Source: CAMCXT01 sp040403315
GTDB lineage: Bacteria; Bacteroidota; Bacteroidia; M30B66
Direction: 5' to 3'
Length of the DNA: 64,000 nt
Assembly: GCA_040403315.1 (NCBI GenBank)
Contig: JBBAKX010000002.1
Span: 434,001 to 498,000, forward strand
Both the position numbers and the translations under genes were made by a program. Shown here piece by piece: positions 53,749-62,723 of this stretch. The notes under the pieces were generated by a model, which made no database searches, was not told the DNA's origin, and saw only the letters and a list, made by a program, of their open reading frames with translations. Each line of letters starts with the position of its first letter. Within the stretch, counting starts at the first letter, position 1.

Positions 53749-54711
53749 ATGTTGAAGAGGTTTATACCATTGTTGATACTAATAGCGGTATCAGCATTTG
53801 AACTCAGGGCCCAAGATCCTCAGTTCACACAGTTTTATGCAAATCCAATTTATCTCAATCCAGCATTCGCTGGATCTGTGAGATGTTCACGTTTTGTATT
53901 AAACTACCGTAACCAATGGCCTGCAATTCCAGGAAATTTCGTCACTTACAGTGCGTCTTGGGATCAGCATTTCGATGGTCTTAGTGGAGGTTTAGGCGTT
54001 ATTGCTACCAACGATGTTGCCGGTGAAGGCACTTTAATCAGCACATCGGTAAGCGGTATTTACTCTTATCACCTTCCAGTTAATCGATATTTTTCCATTA
54101 AAGCTGGTTTCCAAGCAACTTATTCTAATAGAAGGTTGGATTGGACCAAACTTACTTTCGGAGATCAAATCGACACCAGATATGGTTTCATCTACAATAC
54201 TCAGGAAGTTTTCGGCCCTAATTCAGTGGGTTACGTTGACTTCAGCGCTGGTGTTTTAGGTTATAGCGACAAGTTCTATTTTGGATTTGCTGCTCACCAC
54301 CTCACGCAACCAGATCAATCGTTTTTGGTGCCAACAAGTCGACTTCCAATGAAGTTAACAGGGCACATGGGTGCTGTAATTCCTTTGGGAAGAAAAACAA
54401 GATTTAACGATCCTGCGAAAATTTCACCAAGTATTCTTTACCAACGCCAACAAGACTTCCAGCAACTAAATTTGGGTATGTACTTCCAGAAAAGCCCATT
54501 CGTTGCAGGTTTATGGTATAGAAACCGAGATGCATTTATAGCACTTGTTGGAATTCAGCAAGGCTTATTCAAATTCGGTTACAGCTACGATATCACCATT
54601 TCCCGTCTAACCAATGCTACTGCAGGGGCACACGAGATTTCACTTGCTATGCAATTGGAGTGTAAACCGAAAAAGAAAAGGTTCAGAACAATAAACTGTC
54701 CTTCTTTCTAG
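53749..54711 (+). CDS. PorP/SprF family T9SS outer-membrane protein
   Basis: This 320-residue barrel has a signal peptide (MLKRFIPLLILIAVSAFELRAQ by position) and the family start DPQFTQFYANPIYLNPAFAGS. Later strands contain YRNQWPAIPG and FGFAAHHLTQPDQSF. The ATG at 53749 was chosen because it begins the signal peptide. PorP/SprF proteins help export and anchor type B sorted cargo such as SprB or the protein at 975. It lies 54 nt before gldJ; in F. johnsoniae porU and gldJ are adjacent, so its presence between them is notable. Confidence 0.92.
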   Translation: MLKRFIPLLILIAVSAFELRAQDPQFTQFYANPIYLNPAFAGSVRCSRFVLNYRNQWPAIPGNFVTYSASWDQHFDGLSGGLGVIATNDVAGEGTLISTSVSGIYSYHLPVNRYFSIKAGFQATYSNRRLDWTKLTFGDQIDTRYGFIYNTQEVFGPNSVGYVDFSAGVLGYSDKFYFGFAAHHLTQPDQSFLVPTSRLPMKLTGHMGAVIPLGRKTRFNDPAKISPSILYQRQQDFQQLNLGMYFQKSPFVAGLWYRNRDAFIALVGIQQGLFKFGYSYDITISRLTNATAGAHEISLAMQLECKPKKKRFRTINCPSF

Positions 54712-54765
54712 TTTTCTTTGCACACAGCTAATTCAATTAAATCCTTACATCCAAATAAATCTAAG

Positions 54766-56274
54766 ATGTTGTCAACAACTAAAAGGTTTATGTCTGCCGG
54801 AATCATCGCGTTTTCTCTAGTGTCTTTGCAATCTTGCGAGAAAGATGCATCAAACGCTACCGGTTGGGCCTACAACGATCCGAAAAACGGAGGTTATCTG
54901 AATGTTGAATATACTGAACAGGAAACAGGTCCTGGTCTAGTATTAATCGAAGGTGGTACCTTCACCATGGGTAGAACCGAACAAGAAATTCAATACGATT
55001 GGGACAATACGCCTCGTCGTATTACAGTTTCTTCTTTCTACATGGACCAAACCGAAATCACCAATCAATTTTACCGCGATTACCTTTACTGGTTGAAGCG
55101 TGTTTATGATGTTGATTTTCCGGATGTGGCACTTAAAGCAACTCCAGATACGCTTGTTTGGCGTGACAAATTAGCATTCAACGAGCCTTACGTTGAATAC
55201 TACCTTCGCCATCCTGCATACAAAAACTATCCAGTTGTTGGTGTGAACTGGCTTCAAGCAAACGACTATTGCTCATGGAGAACGGACCGAGTGAACGAGT
55301 TTATCCTTGTTCGTGAAGGCGTTCTAAAGATGGATGCAGTTGGTCAAGTTGCAGATAACCACTTTAACACAGATGCTTACCTTACAGGACAGTATGAAGG
55401 TCTTGTTAAAAACGATATCGAAGATCTTGACCCATCAAAAGGTGAAGGCGCTACACGTAAAGTAAAAATGGAAGATGGTATCATCCTTCCTCGTTACCGC
55501 CTCCCAACTGAAGCAGAATGGGAATTTGCAGCTTTAGGCCTAATTGGAAACACCGAAGAAGAATTGATTACAGAACGCCGTCTTTACCCTTGGAATGGAC
55601 ACATCATCAGAAATGCTGATGATTCTTTCAAAGGTGAAATGATGGCTAACTTTAAGCGTGGCAGAGGTGACAACATGGGTACTGCTGGTAAATTGAATGA
55701 TAACGCAGATATCACTGCTGAAGTAAATTCATATTGGCCAAACGATTATGGCTTGTACAACATGGCTGGTAACGTTTGTGAGTGGGTAATGGATGTTTAC
55801 CGTCCACTTTCTCCAGAAGACGTATCTGACTTCCGTGCATTCCGTGGTAACGTTTACAAAACAGTTGTTAGAAACGACGATGGTACTGTTGCAGACAAAG
55901 ACTCATTAGGTAAAATCAAATTCCGTAACGTAACTGAAGCAGAATCTGAAGGTCGTCGTAACTACCGCAAAGCAGATAACATCAATATGGGCGATGGCGA
56001 CCGCGAATCTTCTACCTCATACGGTGGAGGCGGAGACGATGAGCCAACCGAAGCTGGCGCAGATGATAAAATCATGTATGATTTTGGTGCTACTTCGATG
56101 ATCAATAACAGATCTCGTGTTTATAAAGGTGGTTCTTGGAAAGACCGAGCATACTATCTTTCACCTGGAGCTCGTCGCTACTTAGATGAACGTCTTGCTA
56201 CAGACTTTATCGGGTTTAGATGCGCAATGACGCGTGTTGGTAGTCCAGTTGGTTTAGGAAAAGGAAAGAAATAA
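54766..56274 (+). CDS. gldJ: Gliding motility lipoprotein GldJ
   Basis: This 502-residue lipoprotein starts at the ATG at 54766; the lipobox LQSC gives Cys24. A formylglycine-generating-enzyme-like (SUMF1) domain follows: GGTFTMGRTEQE, MDQTEITNQFYRDYLYW, YRLPTEAEWEFAALG and the terminal VYKGGSWKD and GFRCAMTRVG. In Flavobacterium, GldJ is needed for gliding and stabilises GldK and T9SS function. An acidic, Gly-rich insertion (~TSYGGGGDDEPTEAGAD) is present. Its own strong terminator follows. The enzyme-like fold is not thought to be catalytic here. Confidence 0.95.
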   Translation: MLSTTKRFMSAGIIAFSLVSLQSCEKDASNATGWAYNDPKNGGYLNVEYTEQETGPGLVLIEGGTFTMGRTEQEIQYDWDNTPRRITVSSFYMDQTEITNQFYRDYLYWLKRVYDVDFPDVALKATPDTLVWRDKLAFNEPYVEYYLRHPAYKNYPVVGVNWLQANDYCSWRTDRVNEFILVREGVLKMDAVGQVADNHFNTDAYLTGQYEGLVKNDIEDLDPSKGEGATRKVKMEDGIILPRYRLPTEAEWEFAALGLIGNTEEELITERRLYPWNGHIIRNADDSFKGEMMANFKRGRGDNMGTAGKLNDNADITAEVNSYWPNDYGLYNMAGNVCEWVMDVYRPLSPEDVSDFRAFRGNVYKTVVRNDDGTVADKDSLGKIKFRNVTEAESEGRRNYRKADNINMGDGDRESSTSYGGGGDDEPTEAGADDKIMYDFGATSMINNRSRVYKGGSWKDRAYYLSPGARRYLDERLATDFIGFRCAMTRVGSPVGLGKGKK

Positions 56275-56293
56275 GCAGTTTTAACTGTTTGCA

Positions 56294-56332
56294 GAAAGCC
56301 CGTAAATGATAAATTTACGGGCTTTCTTTTTT
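56294..56332 (+). terminator. Rho-independent terminator after gldJ
   Basis: A 14-bp stem, GAAAGCCCGTAAAT (56294-56307) with ATTTACGGGCTTTC (56313-56326), is followed by a T tract that ends only a few bases before the murF start codon at 56336. Confidence 0.92.
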
Positions 56333-56335
56333 CAT

Positions 56336-57646
56336 ATGAACATCATTCAGGACATCCTCTACCCTGCCTTTTTACGCCATACAAAAATCTGCACCGATAC
56401 CCGAAAAATCGAATCTGGTAGCATTTTCTTCGCTTTGAGTGGCCCAAGCTTTAATGGTAACCAATTCGCAGAATTAGCACTTCAAGGAGGTTGCTCTTTG
56501 GCAGTTGTAGATCAGCATGAATTTGCCCAAGACGATCGATTTATCTTGGTAGAAGATAGTTTAAAGGCCTTGCAAGATCTTGCACAGCACCATCGCAGAC
56601 AATTAACATGTAAGGTGATCGGCGTAACTGGAAGTAATGGCAAAACTACCTCCAAGGAGCTGATTTCGAAGGTGCTGAAAAAGAAATTCAAAACCGTGGC
56701 CACCATAGGAAATCTCAACAACCATATCGGTGTGCCACTTACATTGTTGAGCATTCCAGTAGATACGGAAATGGCAATTATTGAAATGGGTGCTTCTAAA
56801 CAGGGCGACATCAAAGAACTTGTTGATATCGCAGAACCTGATTATGGCTATATCACCAATATTGGGAAAGCACATCTTGAAGGAATGGGTGGTTTTGAAG
56901 GAGTGGTAAAAACCAAGACCGAGTTGTACGATTTCGTGCGTTCGAGCAAAGGCAAAATCTTTGTGAATACAAACCATCCTGTTTTTGTAGAACGTTCAAC
57001 AGGTATTGAAGCAATTACTTTTGGCGACGGGCCAATGAATTATGTTCAAGGAAAATTCATCGATTCAGATCCTTACTTGCGTTTCCAATGGGGAAAAGTT
57101 GAAGATGGAGATGTTGGTTCCTGCCCAATAACAGAAACTAGTTTGATGGGTTTTTACAATTATGAAAATCTGCTTGCAGCTGCAACTATAGGCCTTTGGT
57201 TTGGTGTAGATCGAAATGATATCGATAATGCCTTGAGCGCCTACAATCCGGTGAACAACCGTTCCGAAATGCTCGATACTGGAAAAAATCTACTGATTTT
57301 GGATGCATACAATGCCAATCCAACAAGTATGGAAGCTGCATTGAAAAATCTTGCAGGAATGACAAGATCCCACAAAGTGGCGATTTTAGGCAAGATGATG
57401 GAACTAGGTCCAACTTGGGCTGAGGAGCACAAAAAAATTACCCAAATAGCTATCGATTCAGATACTGAATCAGTGTTTTTGATTGGTAATTTGTATTCAG
57501 ATGCTGAAGTTAGCGGAGCAACAAAAATCTTTCAAGACGTAAATGAGGCTGCACTTTATTTCAAAGAAAATCCCTTGAGAGAAAAGTGTATTCTCATCAA
57601 GGGATCTAGGTCAAATCAGTTAGAAATCCTAAAGGATCTCTTTTAA
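56336..57646 (+). CDS. murF: UDP-N-acetylmuramoyl-tripeptide--D-alanyl-D-alanine ligase
   Basis: This 436-residue Mur ligase has the ATP motif GVTGSNGKTT (96-105), then NNHIGVPLTLL, MGASKQGDI, NIGKAHLEGM, and the C-terminal LDAYNANPTSMEAAL signature. It adds D-Ala-D-Ala to the UDP-muramoyl tripeptide in peptidoglycan synthesis. The ATG at 56336 was chosen because the upstream frame runs through the gldJ terminator. Residues are intact and the length is normal. It converges on the acyl-CoA dehydrogenase gene with a 10-nt gap. Confidence 0.95.
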   Translation: MNIIQDILYPAFLRHTKICTDTRKIESGSIFFALSGPSFNGNQFAELALQGGCSLAVVDQHEFAQDDRFILVEDSLKALQDLAQHHRRQLTCKVIGVTGSNGKTTSKELISKVLKKKFKTVATIGNLNNHIGVPLTLLSIPVDTEMAIIEMGASKQGDIKELVDIAEPDYGYITNIGKAHLEGMGGFEGVVKTKTELYDFVRSSKGKIFVNTNHPVFVERSTGIEAITFGDGPMNYVQGKFIDSDPYLRFQWGKVEDGDVGSCPITETSLMGFYNYENLLAAATIGLWFGVDRNDIDNALSAYNPVNNRSEMLDTGKNLLILDAYNANPTSMEAALKNLAGMTRSHKVAILGKMMELGPTWAEEHKKITQIAIDSDTESVFLIGNLYSDAEVSGATKIFQDVNEAALYFKENPLREKCILIKGSRSNQLEILKDLF

Positions 57647-57656
57647 TTAGAGTCGA

Positions 57657-58796
57657 TTATCCGAGCACTGAACGTGCGATAACAATTTTCTGAACTTCAG
57701 ATGTTCCTTCGTAAATCTGGGTGATTTTTGCATCACGCATCAATCGTTCTACATGGTATTCTTTCACGAAACCATATCCACCGTGAATTTGAACTGCTTC
57801 AATCGTGGTGTCCATTGCAACTTTCGATGCAAAAAGTTTAGCCATGGCTGATGAAGTTCCATAATCCAAATGATTATCCTTTTGCCAAGCAGCTTTCATG
57901 ATCAACAAACGAGCAGCTTCGATTTCAGTAGCCATATCAGCCAATTTAAACTGGATAGCTTGATGTTGTGAAATCGGTTTCCCAAATGCTTCACGTTGTT
58001 TTGAATATGCAAGCGATAATTCGTATGCACCTGAAGCAATTCCAAGTGCCTGAGCAGCGATACCGATTCGTCCACCAGACAGTGTTTTCATGGCGAATTT
58101 GAAACCGAAACCATCTTCACCGATTCTATTTGCCTTTGGTATTTTCACATCGTTAAAAAGTAGTGTATGCGTGTCAGAACCGCGAATCCCTAGTTTGTTT
58201 TCTTTGGCTCCGACTATAAATCCTTCCATGCCACGCTCAACGATCAATGCGTTGATTCCCTTTGAACCTTTTTCAGGATTGGTTTGAGCAATCACAAGGT
58301 AAATTGAAGCGGAACTTCCGTTGGTAATCCAATTTTTAGTCCCATTGAGCAAATAATAATCGCCCATATCGACAGCAGTAGTTCGCTGACTAGTTGCATC
58401 AGATCCTGCTTCAGGTTCTGACAAACAAAATGCACCCAGTTTTTCGCCTGTAGCCAAAGGAACGAGGTACTTCAATTTTTGCTCCTCTGAGCCAAAAGTT
58501 TCCAATCCCCAGCAAACCAGCGAATTGTTAACAGAAACTGCAACTGAAGCAGAGGCATCTACTTTGGAAAGTTCTTCCATCACCAGCACATATGAAATGG
58601 TATCCATTCCACTTCCGCCGTATTTCGGGTCGACCATCATTCCCATAAAACCCAGTTCCCCGAGTGCTTTAATCTGTTCTACAGGAAATTGTTGTTTTTC
58701 ATCACGTTCAATGACACCTGGTTTCAGCTCATTTTGAGCGAAATCGCGGGCAGCCTTTTGAATCATCAGATGTTCTTCGGATAATTGTATGTGCAT
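57657..58796 (-). CDS. Acyl-CoA dehydrogenase (butyryl/short-chain type)
   Basis: This 379-residue FAD enzyme has the signature LSEPEAGSD, GTKNWITNGS, and the catalytic Glu363 in QIYEGTSEVQK. GGYGFVKEYHVERLMRD is the usual C-terminal part. It oxidises acyl-CoA to trans-2-enoyl-CoA in beta-oxidation. It is convergent with murF and divergent from anmK, with a 50-nt gap in which both promoters would lie. The residue set fits short/branched-chain dehydrogenases, but chain length preference is not certain. Confidence 0.94.
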   Translation of the reverse strand: MHIQLSEEHLMIQKAARDFAQNELKPGVIERDEKQQFPVEQIKALGELGFMGMMVDPKYGGSGMDTISYVLVMEELSKVDASASVAVSVNNSLVCWGLETFGSEEQKLKYLVPLATGEKLGAFCLSEPEAGSDATSQRTTAVDMGDYYLLNGTKNWITNGSSASIYLVIAQTNPEKGSKGINALIVERGMEGFIVGAKENKLGIRGSDTHTLLFNDVKIPKANRIGEDGFGFKFAMKTLSGGRIGIAAQALGIASGAYELSLAYSKQREAFGKPISQHQAIQFKLADMATEIEAARLLIMKAAWQKDNHLDYGTSSAMAKLFASKVAMDTTIEAVQIHGGYGFVKEYHVERLMRDAKITQIYEGTSEVQKIVIARSVLG

Positions 58797-58846
58797 GAGT
58801 GTTTGTTATTGTGGCGGCTAAATTAACCAATTCATTTTTCTTAACA

Positions 58847-59944
58847 ATGAAGTTTAACACAGGTTCAAAATCTAAAAAAGTAATTCTTGGCGTGATGTCG
58901 GGAACATCCTGTGATGGGTTGGATTTGGCGCTTTGCCTCTTCAGTGGAGAGTTTCCGAAGGTTGAGTTCGAAATAATATCAGCGAAGTGCTTCCAATATT
59001 CAGCCGAATGGCGCGAAAAGCTCCAAATCAGTATGCATTGTTCGGCGCTTGAATTGGCAAAATTGGAGAATGAATGGAGCAGAAAAGTTGCAAAAGATAT
59101 CTGCGAATTTATCGGATCGCAAGAAGTCAAGCCAGAATTGATCGGATTTCATGGACATACCATTTTTCATCAGCCGCAGCATGGATTTACTGTTCAAATG
59201 GGCAGCGGAGCTACAATTTCTCGTTTAACCGGCATCGATACAATTTGTGATTTCAGACAACAGGATGTTGCACTTGGCGGACAAGGCGCTCCACTCGTTC
59301 CAATGGGTGAAAAATGGCTTTTCGAAGAATTCGAAGGATTTATGAATTTAGGAGGCTTCTCGAATGTTACTGAAAGAAAAATGCAACCTGACGGATCGGA
59401 AATCATGCAAGCCTTTGATGTTTGCGCATTGAACATCGTGTTGAACCAATTATGCGGGAAAATAGGCTTGGAATATGACGCAGGTGGGAAGGTAGCTGCT
59501 CAAGGAAAAATATCGCTTAGCCTAATTGAAGAATTGCAAAAGATTGAATATCATCAAACTGGAAAACAAGGAAGTTTGGGTTTAGAATGGGTAGAAGCGG
59601 AATTGTTTCCTGTGATAGATCGCTTTGCAGAAACTGAAAACTTATCGATTGAAGATCAAATAGCAACATACACTGAGTTTTGTGCGATAACATGTGCTCA
59701 TGCGATGCCTTCTGGTAAGTATCTGCTTTCTGGAGGAGGAACACACAACGCACATTTATTGGAAAGGATGCGAATACACACAAAGTCGATTCTTGAAGTA
59801 CCTGAACCACTAATAAACGACTTCAAAGAAGCACTGATATTTGCATTCTTGGCAGGACTGCGAGTTGAATGTGTAAACAATACGCTCGCTTCAGTAACTG
59901 GAGCGTCACATTCCGGAATCAATGGCGCTTTTTACAAAGCATAA
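58847..59944 (+). CDS. anmK: Anhydro-N-acetylmuramic acid kinase
   Basis: This 365-residue kinase has the ATP motif GVMSGTSCDGLD, GHTIFHQP, and DFRQQDVALGGQGAPLVP. It phosphorylates and opens 1,6-anhydro-MurNAc recovered from peptidoglycan recycling. The ATG at 58847 was chosen because the preceding frame has no family sequence. Its stop lies at the edge of the downstream hairpin used by the minus-strand gene. The length is normal. Confidence 0.94.
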   Translation: MKFNTGSKSKKVILGVMSGTSCDGLDLALCLFSGEFPKVEFEIISAKCFQYSAEWREKLQISMHCSALELAKLENEWSRKVAKDICEFIGSQEVKPELIGFHGHTIFHQPQHGFTVQMGSGATISRLTGIDTICDFRQQDVALGGQGAPLVPMGEKWLFEEFEGFMNLGGFSNVTERKMQPDGSEIMQAFDVCALNIVLNQLCGKIGLEYDAGGKVAAQGKISLSLIEELQKIEYHQTGKQGSLGLEWVEAELFPVIDRFAETENLSIEDQIATYTEFCAITCAHAMPSGKYLLSGGGTHNAHLLERMRIHTKSILEVPEPLINDFKEALIFAFLAGLRVECVNNTLASVTGASHSGINGAFYKA

Positions 59945-59970
59945 AAAAACCGGGATGATTTCTCCCGGTT
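59942..59970 (-). terminator. Terminator for the acidic protein gene
   Basis: AACCGGGA (59948-59955) with TCCCGGTT (59963-59970) forms an 8-bp stem with a long T tract on the minus strand. It may also act weakly for anmK, whose stop overlaps its edge. Confidence 0.85.
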
Positions 59971-59994
59971 AAAGTCTTAATAATATGTAGTTGA

Positions 59995-60312
59995 TTAGAA
60001 TCCGTCGTCTTCGAAGAATTCATCGTCGTCTGCGTCATCTTCATCGTCGTCGTCGTCGTCGAAGGCAGGATCAGATAGATCTTCATCTAGATCAAAATCA
60101 TCATCCTCTTCTACTTCTTCGTCTACTTCTTCGATTTCCTCTTCATCAAGATCATCATCGTCGTCGAAATCTTCGTCATCGAGATCTTCAAGATCATCAT
60201 CACCAGCTACATTGAAAACTGGAAATAGAGAGGGCCGACCGATTTGTTTAGGTCCGGCGAAGGTTAGGAGTGCATCAATGCTGCTCAATTCATTGGCTGA
60301 ACTAGTTACCAT
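59995..60312 (-). CDS. Very acidic small protein of unknown function
   Basis: This 105-residue protein has a short N-terminal segment (~37 residues, with ALLTFAGPKQIGRPSLFP) and then ~68 residues that are mostly Asp and Glu; about half of all residues are acidic. No domain is recognised. It has an ATG and a matching terminator, which supports a real gene. The plus-strand frame opposite, rich in Arg and His, is a shadow. Acidic tails of this type can act as nucleic-acid mimics or chaperone-like spacers, but this is only a possibility. Confidence 0.65.
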   Translation of the reverse strand: MVTSSANELSSIDALLTFAGPKQIGRPSLFPVFNVAGDDDLEDLDDEDFDDDDDLDEEEIEEVDEEVEEDDDFDLDEDLSDPAFDDDDDDEDDADDDEFFEDDGF

Positions 60313-60519
60313 TGGGGATTAGCTGTTTTAGTTATCGTTTTTCCTGGCCTAAAATACAGAAAAACTAATATGCAAATAATCGGTAAAAAAGGAATTCCAA
60401 CAAGTGTATTAAACTGATTATCAACGACAATTTATTATGAATCGAAAAATGACCTACAAATCACTTCTTAAAAACTCACTTTCTTGTCTTAAAATCATCC
60501 CAACGTTGGTTATTTTTTG

Positions 60520-60552
60520 ATGTTCGAACATTCGCTGGCTTCTTTACTTTTG
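60520..60552 (+). promoter_or_regulatory. Promoter with 12-bp palindrome upstream of Glu/Leu dehydrogenase
   Basis: TACTTTTG (60545-60552) matches the -7 element, 32 nt before the ATG. A perfect 12-bp palindrome, ATGTTCGAACAT, lies at 60520-60531, 13 nt upstream of the -7 box and over the -33 region. This is an operator-like position. The rest of 60313-60584 is AT-rich and holds nothing else I can support. Confidence 0.6.
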
Positions 60553-60584
60553 TGCCCAATTGCTAAGCTTAATAACCTCGAAAA

Positions 60585-61811
60585 ATGAAAGACCTTTTAC
60601 AACGCTACGAATCTCAACAACCACATATTGTAGTTGAATGGAAAGATTCAGAAACTGAGGCCGAAGGTTGGGTTGTGATTAATTCTCTTCGTGGAGGTGC
60701 AGCTGGCGGTGGAACCCGAATGCGCAAAGGGCTCGACAAGCGAGAGGTAGAATCTTTGGCAAAAACGATGGAGATTAAGTTCACCGTTTCTGGTCCAGCT
60801 ATCGGAGGTGCAAAATCAGGAATCAACTTCGATCCAGCAGATCCGAGAAAAGCTGATGTGCTCAAACGTTGGTACAAAGCAGTTATGCCTTTATTGAAGA
60901 ATTACTATGGAACTGGTGGCGACTTAAATGTGGACGAAATCCACGAAGTGATTCCGATAACTGAAGAGTTCGGACTTTGGCATCCACAAGAAGGCGTTGT
61001 TAATGGTCATTACGGCACCACAGATAAAGACAAAGTTCAGCGTGTTGGAAGATTACGCGCGGGAGTTTCAAAAGTGCTAGACAACCCAACGTATTCGCCA
61101 GATATAAACAGAAAATTTGTGGTGGCCGACATGATTACAGGATATGGTGTTTCAGAATCGGTAAAGCACTACTATAATTTATATAATGATCAGATTTCTG
61201 GGAAACGGGCAATTATTCAAGGCTGGGGAAATGTAGCATCGGCGGCGGCTTATTACCTGAGTCAATTGGGCGTGAAGATCGTAGGAATCATTGATAGAAA
61301 TGGAGGTTTGATTAATCCTGATGGTTTTTCAGAAGCTGAAATCCATTCGTTGTTTCTCAACAAACAAGGCAATACCTTGGTAGCAGGTGGAATGCTGTCG
61401 AAGGAAGAAGTAGAATCGAAAATTTGGGATCTCCCAGCTGAGATTTTTATTCCAGCAGCAGCTTCTCGATTGGTAACAGCCGATCAAGTGATGCGCATGA
61501 AAAAAGCCGGTATGCAAGTGATTGCATCAGGAGCGAATGTGCCATTTAGTGATCCTGAAATTTTCTTTGGACCGATCATGGAGCAAGCTGATGCAGAACT
61601 TTCGGTGATTCCTGATTTCATTTCAAACTGCGGAATGGCGCGTGTTTTTGCCTATCTGATGGGCGAAGGATCTAAACTCGATGATGCTTCTATCTTCGAA
61701 GATTCTTCAGAAATCATTCGAAAAGCCATGGCAGCAGTGCATCCTCATTGTCCTGATCGGAAAAATTTCTCCCGTGAAGCCTTCCGCATTGCTTTGAAAG
61801 TATTGGGATAG
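60585..61811 (+). CDS. Glu/Leu/Phe/Val dehydrogenase family amino acid dehydrogenase
   Basis: This 408-residue enzyme has GGAAGGGTRMR and the catalytic lysine Lys77 in GGAKSGI, then Asp113 in GGDLNVDEI, and a Rossmann motif GWGNVAS (213-219). It performs reversible oxidative deamination of an amino acid with NAD(P)+. Sequence features do not discriminate glutamate from leucine with certainty. It is a single-gene unit with its own promoter and terminator. Such enzymes are often controlled by nitrogen or amino-acid signals; the palindrome in front is a likely site. Confidence 0.92.
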   Translation: MKDLLQRYESQQPHIVVEWKDSETEAEGWVVINSLRGGAAGGGTRMRKGLDKREVESLAKTMEIKFTVSGPAIGGAKSGINFDPADPRKADVLKRWYKAVMPLLKNYYGTGGDLNVDEIHEVIPITEEFGLWHPQEGVVNGHYGTTDKDKVQRVGRLRAGVSKVLDNPTYSPDINRKFVVADMITGYGVSESVKHYYNLYNDQISGKRAIIQGWGNVASAAAYYLSQLGVKIVGIIDRNGGLINPDGFSEAEIHSLFLNKQGNTLVAGGMLSKEEVESKIWDLPAEIFIPAAASRLVTADQVMRMKKAGMQVIASGANVPFSDPEIFFGPIMEQADAELSVIPDFISNCGMARVFAYLMGEGSKLDDASIFEDSSEIIRKAMAAVHPHCPDRKNFSREAFRIALKVLG

Positions 61812-61830
61812 TTAGATCAATAACACATAC

Positions 61831-61869
61831 TTGCCTCGGTTCGACTTTGTTTGAATCGGGGCAATTTTA
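61831..61869 (+). terminator. Hairpin terminator after the dehydrogenase gene
   Basis: TTGCCTCGGTTC (61831-61842) pairs with GAATCGGGGCAA (61853-61864) with two G-T wobbles, followed by a short T tract. Confidence 0.82.
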
Positions 61870-62012
61870 TGTTCAGTGTTGTCGTTTCGAGTGTTAATAA
61901 CCACGTGGAAAAACACTGCATTAAGCATCCTGCCTATGGTCTGAATATGGACGTACTTTGAATCACGGAATATTTTAATTGCGTCAACCTTAGAAATAAA
62001 TCAGAACTTAAT

Positions 62013-62723
62013 ATGTTGGGAATTATCCTGCAAGCGGTAGTTGGAGCTGACTCTCTTACTACACCAGTTGCTGAAGCAGCAGCAGAAGCACAAACAAAAG
62101 TCGATACACTGAATCTTTGGCAAATGGTTCAACAGGGCGGGTTCCTGATGATTCCAATTGGTTTGCTATCGTTGATCACTATCTTCCTTTTTGTGGAGCG
62201 ATACATCGTTTTGAAAAGAGCAGGTAAAAATCCTGAAAATCTTCTGAACAATGTTCGCGACCAGATACATAGTGGAAATATCAATTCAGCATTGATGCTA
62301 TGTAAAAGCAGCAATACTCCTGATGCGCGCATGTTAGAAAAAGGAATTTCCCGCATTGGTTTAAAGGTTGACGAAATCGAAAAAGCCATGGAAGGTGTGG
62401 GCAAAAAAGAGCTCAGCAGAATTGAGAAAAACGTTGGTATTTTGGCTGTTATCGCAGGTATTTCACCAATGTTTGGCTTCGTAGGAACCATCACAGGTGT
62501 AATTAAGATTTTCTATAATATTTCTCTACAAGACAACATTTCGATTGGTGCGATATCAGGCGGTTTGTATGAAAAAATGATCACATCCGCTGCTGGCCTC
62601 GTGGTGGGTATCTTGGCATTTGTACTTTACCACGTATTGAATTATCAAGTGGATCGCATTGCTAAGCGCATGGAAGCGACAGGACTTGACTTTATCGACA
62701 TGCTTCACGAACCTTCGAAATAA
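62013..62723 (+). CDS. exbB: ExbB-like proton channel (MotA/TolQ/ExbB family)
   Basis: This 236-residue membrane protein has three helices: one near ~48-67 (FLMIPIGLLSLITIFLFVERY) and two near ~145-200, with the conserved GISPMFGFVGTITG. It forms the proton channel that energises TonB. The first ~40 residues, rich in Ala and Glu, form a soluble or signal-like lead. Its stop overlaps the ExbD start (TAATG). It is the first gene of a three-gene operon. The gap of 61870-62012 before it shows no clear promoter element. Confidence 0.9.
   Translation: MLGIILQAVVGADSLTTPVAEAAAEAQTKVDTLNLWQMVQQGGFLMIPIGLLSLITIFLFVERYIVLKRAGKNPENLLNNVRDQIHSGNINSALMLCKSSNTPDARMLEKGISRIGLKVDEIEKAMEGVGKKELSRIEKNVGILAVIAGISPMFGFVGTITGVIKIFYNISLQDNISIGAISGGLYEKMITSAAGLVVGILAFVLYHVLNYQVDRIAKRMEATGLDFIDMLHEPSK

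Noticed and set aside
59991..60215. Arg/His-rich plus-strand open frame opposite the acidic gene
   Set aside because: It is the antisense image of the Asp/Glu codon run, has no supporting signals, and the minus-strand gene has a terminator.
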